Positions 39,506 to 44,159 of a stretch of 44,159 nucleotides of DNA are shown piece after piece. The translations under genes were made by a program, and so were the position numbers. Numbering within the stretch: the stretch's first letter is position 1; every line of letters begins with the position of its first letter. Location of the stretch: NCBI GenBank assembly GCA_029100545.1, contig JAQXPH010000032.1, positions 1 to 44,159 of the forward strand, written 5' to 3'. The stretch comes from a bacterium (lineage in GTDB: Bacteria; Bacillota_I; Bacilli_A; RF39; UBA660). The notes beneath the pieces were generated by a model that did no database searches, was not told the DNA's origin, and saw only the letters and a program-made list of their open reading frames with translations.

Positions 39506-39530
39506 ATTATTAAAAAAATGTATTTTATTG

Positions 39531-39560
39531 TTGACTTTAAGCATATAAATTTGATATATT
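39531..39560 (+). promoter_or_regulatory. Promoter of the str operon (rpsL-rpsG-fusA)
   Basis: -35 TTGACT (39531-39536), 18-base spacer, extended -10 TGATATATT (39552-39560). Start near 39567. Confidence 0.75.
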
Positions 39561-39577
39561 AATTATGCGTTTTTATT

Positions 39578-39636
39578 GGGTTCTATGTTAATTAGAACCT
39601 AATTTAATAAGAATTATGATACACCAGGATGTGTGT
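39578..39636 (+). promoter_or_regulatory. Structured 5' leader of rpsL
   Basis: About 92 bases of leader before ATG 39659. GGTTCTA (39579-39585) pairs perfectly with TAGAACC (39593-39599), with no U tract, so it is not a terminator. A second small hairpin ACAC/GTGT (39621-39634) has loop CAGGAT. Possible ribosomal-protein feedback site; no named family was recognised. Confidence 0.45.
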
Positions 39637-39658
39637 TAATGAAAGGAGGAAAAAGTAG

Positions 39659-40066
39659 ATGCCAACAATTAATCAACTTGTTAAGAAAAATCGTAGTAAA
39701 AAAACTAGAAAAAGTAAGAGCCCAGTTTTAAATGTCGGATTTAATACAATTGAAAGAAAACAAACTAATGACAAAAGTCCACAAAAAAGAGGTGTTTGTA
39801 CTAGAGTAGGTACAAAAACTCCTAAAAAACCAAACTCTGCTTTAAGAAAGTATGCACGTGTTAGACTTTCAAATGGTAAAGAGATTGATGCTTATATACC
39901 AGGTGAAGGACATAACTTACAAGAACATAGTGTTGTTTTAGTACGTGGTGGTCGTGTTAAAGACTTAATTGGTGTTAGATATCATATTGTTCGTGGAACT
40001 CTTGATACTCGTGGAGTTGAAGATCGTAAACAAGGTAGAAGTAAATACGGTACAAAGAAAAAATAA
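39659..40066 (+). CDS. rpsL: 30S ribosomal protein S12
   Basis: 135-residue S12, part of the decoding centre. Signatures [45 protein letters not shown], and the [18 protein letters not shown] region around residues 90-105. Lys at the KKPNS position is the wild-type (streptomycin-sensitive) state. AAAGGAGGA precedes the start. First gene of the str operon. Confidence 0.98.
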   Translation: MPTINQLVKKNRSKKTRKSKSPVLNVGFNTIERKQTNDKSPQKRGVCTRVGTKTPKKPNSALRKYARVRLSNGKEIDAYIPGEGHNLQEHSVVLVRGGRVKDLIGVRYHIVRGTLDTRGVEDRKQGRSKYGTKKK

Positions 40067-40090
40067 TAATTAGAAAGAAGGAGAGAAAAT

Positions 40091-40558
40091 ATGCGTAAGA
40101 AAAGAGCAGTTAAAAGAGATGTCCTTCCAGATCCAGTGTATAATTCAAAGGTTGTAACTAAACTTATTAATACAATTATGCAAGATGGAAAAAAAGGAAC
40201 AGCTCAAACTATTTTATATGATGCTTTTAATATAATAAAAAAAGAAACTAATCAAGATCCTTTAGAAGTATATAATAAAGCATTGGAAAATATTAAACCA
40301 GCTCTAGAAGTAAAATCAAGAAGAGTTGGTGGAAGTAATTACCAAGTTCCAATCGAAGTATCTGATGATAGAAGTCAAGCTTTAGCTTTACGTTGGCTTG
40401 TTAATTATGCAAAATTAAGAAATGGAAAGGGTATGGCTATTAATTTAGCAAGTGAAATAATGGATGCTGCTAATGGTATTGGTGGCGCTGTTAAGAAAAG
40501 AGAAGATACTCATAAAATGGCTGAAGCAAATAAAGCATTTGCTCATTATAGATGGTAG
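40091..40558 (+). CDS. rpsG: 30S ribosomal protein S7
   Basis: 155-residue S7, an assembly initiator of the 30S head. Signatures [47 protein letters not shown] and the C-terminal [20 protein letters not shown]. Normal length. It follows rpsL by 24 bases, and fusA starts 5 bases after its stop. Confidence 0.98.
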   Translation: MRKKRAVKRDVLPDPVYNSKVVTKLINTIMQDGKKGTAQTILYDAFNIIKKETNQDPLEVYNKALENIKPALEVKSRRVGGSNYQVPIEVSDDRSQALALRWLVNYAKLRNGKGMAINLASEIMDAANGIGGAVKKREDTHKMAEANKAFAHYRW

Positions 40559-40563
40559 GAAAT

Positions 40564-42636
40564 ATGGCAAGAGATGTTTCGTTAGATAAAACTAGAAATA
40601 TTGGTATAATGGCTCATATAGATGCTGGTAAAACAACATTTACAGAAAGAGTTTTATATCATACAGGAAAAATTCATAAAATTGGTGAAACCCATGATGG
40701 TGAAAGCCAAATGGACTGGATGGATCAAGAAAAAGAAAGAGGTATTACAATTACATCTGCTGCTACAACAGCACATTGGAAGGGATATCGTTTAAATATT
40801 ATTGATACTCCAGGCCACGTAGATTTTACCATTGAAGTTGAAAGAAGTTTAAGAGTATTAGATGGTGCTGTTACTGTTCTTGATGCTCAAAATGGTGTTG
40901 AACCTCAAACTGAAACAGTTTGGCGTCAAGCAACTGAATTTAATGTACCTCGTCTTGTTTTTGCAAATAAGATGGATAAATTAGGTGCAAATTATGAATA
41001 TAGTCTTGATACAATCAAAAAAAGATTAGGCGTTAATGCTAAACCAATTGCATGGCCTATTGGTGCTGAATCTAATTTTAAAGGTATTGTTGATATTTTA
41101 AATAGAAAAGCATATATTTTTGATGGTTCTGCTGAAGAAAATTATACTGAATCTGATATTCCAGAAGATTTAAAAGATTTAATTGAGGAAAAAAGAACTG
41201 AATTAATTGAAGCTGTTGCTGAATTTGATGACGAACTTATGGAAAAATATCTTGAAGGTGAAGAAGTTTCTGTTGATTTAATAAAAAAAGCAATAAGAAA
41301 AGGAACTTTAGCTGTTAAATTTTTCCCAGTTACTGTAGGTAGTGCAAAAGCAAATATGGGTGTAAAATTTGCTTTAGATGCAGTTATTGATTATCTACCA
41401 AGTCCTCTTGATATTGGTGCAACAGAATGTGTTGATAAAAATGGAAAAGATGTATTTAGAAAAGCAGATGATAATGAACCATTTACAGCATTAGCATTTA
41501 AAGTAATGACAGATCCATTTGTTGGAACTTTAACATTCTTCAGAGTTTATTCAGGAAAACTTCAAAGTGGAAGTTATGTATTAAACTCTACAAAAGGTGA
41601 AAAAGAAAGAATTGGACGTATTTTACAAATGCATGCACACACAAGAAAAGAAATTGATTGTGTTTATGCAGGAGAAATTGCTGCTGCTGTTGGTCTTAAA
41701 GATACAACTACTGCTGATACATTATGTGATGAAAAAAATCCAGTTGTTTTAAAAGGAATGGAAATTCCAGAACCAGTTATTGACCTTGCAATTGAACCTA
41801 AAAGTAAAGCAGATCAAGATAAAATGGCTTTAGCTTTACAAAAACTTGCTGGAGAAGATCCATCATTTAAATACCATACAGATCATGAAACTGGTCAAAC
41901 TGTTATAAGTGGTATGGGTGAACTTCACTTAGATGTTCTTGTTGAAAGAATGAGAAGAGAATTTAATGTAGATTGTAATGTTGGTAAACCACAAGTTGCT
42001 TATCGTGAAACAATTACTCAAATGGGTGAATGTGAAGGTAAGTATATAAAACAATCTGGTGGACGTGGACAATATGGTCATGTATGGGTTAAATTTGAAC
42101 CAAATCCAAATAATGGTTATGAATTTGTTGACGCTATTGTTGGTGGTGTTGTACCAAGAGAATATATTCCTGTAACTGACAAAGGATTACAAGAAGCTAT
42201 GGCTGGTGGTATTTTAGCAGGTTATCCAATGGTAGATGTTAAAGCAACATTATTTGATGGTTCTTATCATGATGTAGACTCATCTGAAATGGCATTTAAA
42301 ATTGCTGCATCAATGGCTTTAAAAGAAGCTAAAAATAAATGTAAACCTGTACTTCTTGAACCAATTATGAAAGTAGAAGTAGTTGTTCCAGAAGAATATT
42401 TAGGAAATGTTATGGGAGACCTTACATCAAGAAGAGGAAAACCTATGGGTAATGAATCAAGAGGAAATGCTCTTTCAATTCAAGCAATGGTTCCACTTGC
42501 TGAAATGTTTGGTTATGCTACTTCATTAAGAAGTAATACTCAAGGAAGAGGTACATTTACAATGTTTATGGACCACTATGAAGAGGTCCCAAAATCAATC
42601 GCTGAAGATATAATAAAGAAAAACAGCGTTAATTAA
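40564..42636 (+). CDS. fusA: Elongation factor G
   Basis: 690-residue translocase GTPase. The G1 loop is [11 protein letters not shown], switch regions [14 protein letters not shown] and DTPGHVDFT, and NKMD gives guanine specificity. Domains II-V follow ([54 protein letters not shown]). Start ATG 40564 (MARDVSL) is preferred over ATG 40552, which lies inside rpsG. The TAGGAA site overlaps the rpsG stop. Confidence 0.98.
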   Translation: MARDVSLDKTRNIGIMAHIDAGKTTFTERVLYHTGKIHKIGETHDGESQMDWMDQEKERGITITSAATTAHWKGYRLNIIDTPGHVDFTIEVERSLRVLDGAVTVLDAQNGVEPQTETVWRQATEFNVPRLVFANKMDKLGANYEYSLDTIKKRLGVNAKPIAWPIGAESNFKGIVDILNRKAYIFDGSAEENYTESDIPEDLKDLIEEKRTELIEAVAEFDDELMEKYLEGEEVSVDLIKKAIRKGTLAVKFFPVTVGSAKANMGVKFALDAVIDYLPSPLDIGATECVDKNGKDVFRKADDNEPFTALAFKVMTDPFVGTLTFFRVYSGKLQSGSYVLNSTKGEKERIGRILQMHAHTRKEIDCVYAGEIAAAVGLKDTTTADTLCDEKNPVVLKGMEIPEPVIDLAIEPKSKADQDKMALALQKLAGEDPSFKYHTDHETGQTVISGMGELHLDVLVERMRREFNVDCNVGKPQVAYRETITQMGECEGKYIKQSGGRGQYGHVWVKFEPNPNNGYEFVDAIVGGVVPREYIPVTDKGLQEAMAGGILAGYPMVDVKATLFDGSYHDVDSSEMAFKIAASMALKEAKNKCKPVLLEPIMKVEVVVPEEYLGNVMGDLTSRRGKPMGNESRGNALSIQAMVPLAEMFGYATSLRSNTQGRGTFTMFMDHYEEVPKSIAEDIIKKNSVN

Positions 42637-42644
42637 AATAATAC

Positions 42645-42673
42645 TTGAAATTTATTCAAGCATTAGATAAAAT
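42645..42673 (+). promoter_or_regulatory. Promoter of tuf
   Basis: -35 TTGAAA (42645-42650), 17-base spacer, -10 TAAAAT (42668-42673). A second TATAAT overlaps at 42673-42678. The -35 is in a small inverted repeat (CTTGAA/TTCAAG) without a U tract. Gives tuf expression beyond read-through from fusA. Confidence 0.7.
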
Positions 42674-42701
42674 ATAATAGTAGAAAAGGAGGAAATATTA
42701 T

Positions 42702-43868
42702 ATGGCAAGAGAAAAATTTGATCGTTCAAAAGAACACGTTAATATTGGTACAATTGGTCACGTTGACCATGGTAAAACTACATTAACTGCTGCGATCACT
42801 AAATATTTTGGAACATTTGTTGACTATGCAGATATCGATAAAGCTCCAGAAGAAAGAGAAAGAGGTATTACTATTAATACTGCACACGTTGAGTATCAAA
42901 CTGAAAAACGTCATTATGCTCACGTTGATTGTCCTGGACACGCTGACTATGTTAAAAACATGATCACTGGTGCTGCTCAAATGGATGGTGCTATATTAGT
43001 TGTATCAGCAGCTGATGGACCTATGCCTCAAACAAGAGAGCATATCCTACTTGCAAGACAAGTTGGTGTACCTAAAATTGTTGTTTTCATGAATAAATGT
43101 GATCAAGTTGATGATCCAGAATTACTTGATTTAGTAGAAATGGAAATCAGAGAATTATTAGGAGAATATGATTACGATACTGAATGCCCTATTATTAGAG
43201 GTTCAGCACTTAAAGCTCTTGAAGGAGATCCTGATGGAGAAAAAGCTATTCGTGATTTAATGGCTGCTGTTGATGAATATATTCCATCACCAGTTCGTGA
43301 TAACGATAAACCATTCCTAATGAGTATCGAAGATGTATTTACTATTTCAGGAAGAGGAACAGTTGTTACTGGCCGTGTAGAACGTGGTATTCTAAAACTT
43401 AACGACGAAGTTGAAATTGTTGGTCTTAGACCTACTCAAAAATCAGTTGTTACAGGAATAGAAATGTTTAGAAAAACATTAGACTTTGCTGAAGCTGGAG
43501 ATAATGCTGGAGTTTTACTTCGTGGTATTTCTAGAGATGATGTTGAACGTGGACAAGTATTAGCTAAACCAGGAAGCGTTACACCTCATCATAAATTTAA
43601 AGCACAAGTTTATGTTTTATCTAAAGAAGAAGGTGGACGTCATACTCCATTCTTTGCAAACTACAGACCACAATTCTATTTCAGAACTACAGATGTAACA
43701 GGTGTTATTGAATTACCTGCTGGAGTAGATATGGTAATGCCAGGAGATAATGTTGAAATTACAGTTGACTTAATTCACCCAATCGCAATCGAAAACGGAA
43801 CTAAGTTCTCAATTCGTGAAGGTGGACGTACAGTTGGTGCTGGTAACGTTTCAGAAATTATTGAATAA
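42702..43868 (+). CDS. tuf: Elongation factor Tu
   Basis: 388-residue GTPase that delivers aminoacyl-tRNA. G1 [10 protein letters not shown], switch [34 protein letters not shown], and domains II/III ([50 protein letters not shown]) are intact. AAAGGAGGAAAT precedes the start. Its codons are more C-rich at third positions than in neighbours (e.g. GTTCGT, ATCGAA), as expected of a highly expressed gene. Ends in a strong terminator. Confidence 0.98.
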   Translation: MAREKFDRSKEHVNIGTIGHVDHGKTTLTAAITKYFGTFVDYADIDKAPEERERGITINTAHVEYQTEKRHYAHVDCPGHADYVKNMITGAAQMDGAILVVSAADGPMPQTREHILLARQVGVPKIVVFMNKCDQVDDPELLDLVEMEIRELLGEYDYDTECPIIRGSALKALEGDPDGEKAIRDLMAAVDEYIPSPVRDNDKPFLMSIEDVFTISGRGTVVTGRVERGILKLNDEVEIVGLRPTQKSVVTGIEMFRKTLDFAEAGDNAGVLLRGISRDDVERGQVLAKPGSVTPHHKFKAQVYVLSKEEGGRHTPFFANYRPQFYFRTTDVTGVIELPAGVDMVMPGDNVEITVDLIHPIAIENGTKFSIREGGRTVGAGNVSEIIE

Positions 43869-43880
43869 TATTACAAATAA

Positions 43881-43912
43881 AATAAGAGTTCAAATTGAAC
43901 TCTTATTTTTTT
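43881..43912. terminator. Strong terminator of tuf, probably bidirectional
   Basis: AATAAGAGTTCA (43881-43892) pairs perfectly with TGAACTCTTATT (43896-43907), with T run on the plus strand. On the minus strand a TATTTTATTTG tract follows, so it can also end the FemABX transcript. Confidence 0.92.
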
Positions 43913-44159
43913 GCTTCTTTTAAACTGTATTTATCTTTAGTATTTCTATACAATGCATACATTGGTTTATTAACAATTAGATTGAATTCTCCAATATATT
44001 CTATAGCTTTACTATTATATCCTAATTTTGCTTCATTCAAACCTTTATACTTATTATTATCAGTGAAGTCTCCAGAAATAGCATTTAAATCAAAATATTC
44101 AATACCACTTTTAGCATATTTTTCTATAATTTTCCATTTCATTAAATAACCAGCACATA
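43903..44159 (-). CDS. FemABX-family aminoacyltransferase, C-terminal part (cut by window edge)
   Basis: The last 84 residues of a lipid II aminoacyl transferase are readable; the frame is open to base 44159, so the gene continues beyond the window. AGYLMKWKIIEKYAKSG, then EYFDLNAISGDF, KYKGLNEAKLGYN and EYIGEFNLIVNKPMYALYRN, is the characteristic end of the family. It differs from the FemABX protein at 8815-10041, so at least two such ligases exist. The stop lies within the tuf terminator hairpin. Confidence 0.88.
   Translation of the reverse strand, partial: CAGYLMKWKIIEKYAKSGIEYFDLNAISGDFTDNNKYKGLNEAKLGYNSKAIEYIGEFNLIVNKPMYALYRNTKDKYSLKEAKK

Noticed and set aside
42644-42660. CTTGAA/TTCAAG hairpin after fusA as a terminator
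   Set aside because: No U tract follows, and the left arm doubles as a good -35 for tuf.
43895-44149. Plus-strand 84-residue frame after tuf
   Set aside because: The minus strand encodes a clear FemABX C-terminus in the same interval; the plus frame starts inside the tuf terminator.
1-44159. Mycoplasma-type code (TGA as tryptophan)
   Set aside because: Several genes end in TGA (7189-7191, 15685-15687), and TGG is used for Trp throughout, so the standard code applies.
1-44159. CRISPR arrays, tRNA or rRNA genes, prophage
   Set aside because: No regularly spaced repeats, cloverleaf-like GC-rich segments, rRNA motifs or phage structural genes were seen. The only mobile DNA is the IS3 end at the left edge.

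Overview
This 44 kb window is from a very AT-rich Firmicutes-type chromosome. It has strong AAGGAGG ribosome-binding sites, TTGACA/TATAAT promoters (often with a TGn extended -10) and U-tract intrinsic terminators. Its leader RNAs are typical of the group: T-box, L10 leader and S6:S18 leader. TGA is used as a stop (for example at 7189-7191 and 15685-15687) and tryptophan is TGG, so this is not a code-4 mycoplasma. Peptidoglycan genes (murE, two FemABX-type ligases, two M23 hydrolases with FtsEX) show a walled cell. Low GC, compact operons and this gene mix suggest an uncultured gut Bacilli lineage near the Erysipelotrichia/RF39 groups. That placement is inference.

Layout. 1-816: 3' end of an IS3-family element. 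912-1975: two small CotF-like proteins and a convergent DNA glycosylase. 2020-8294: rpsF-ssb-rpsR, then rplI-dnaB-M23 peptidase-walJ-rlmH-ung. 8310-11630 (minus): LemA-like protein, FemABX ligase and a SpoVB/YtgP-type flippase. 11716-12584: MBL hydrolase facing a GerQ-like coat protein. 12696-20364: YitT, a polar amino-acid ABC transporter, then the complete arginine deiminase operon arcA-arcB-arcC-arcD. 20465-23928: ftsE-ftsX-coiled-coil M23 protein-lipoprotein. 24027-26724: a large DxDxDG-repeat surface protein with a camelysin/TasA-like C-terminus, followed by a SipW-type signal peptidase. 26736-28591: amino-acid/cation symporter (minus) and rubrerythrin. 28600-32211: Phe T-box and pheST. 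32290-33431: TetR regulator and membrane-anchored thioredoxin-like protein. 33593-36177 (minus): surface protein and murE. 36300-38790: rplK-rplA and rplJ-rplL with leaders. 38842-39505: two small membrane proteins. 39531-43868: rpsL-rpsG-fusA-tuf. 43903-end (minus): C-terminus of a second FemABX ligase.

Most of the window is conserved housekeeping. The least explained parts are the DxDxDG-repeat protein/SipW pair, the spore-coat-type proteins, the acidic C-terminal extension on ribosomal protein L11, and the absence of rpoBC between the L10/L12 and S12/S7 operons. There is no rRNA, tRNA or CRISPR array, and no gene-free stretch longer than 300 bases. The longest is the T-box leader, about 217 bases.
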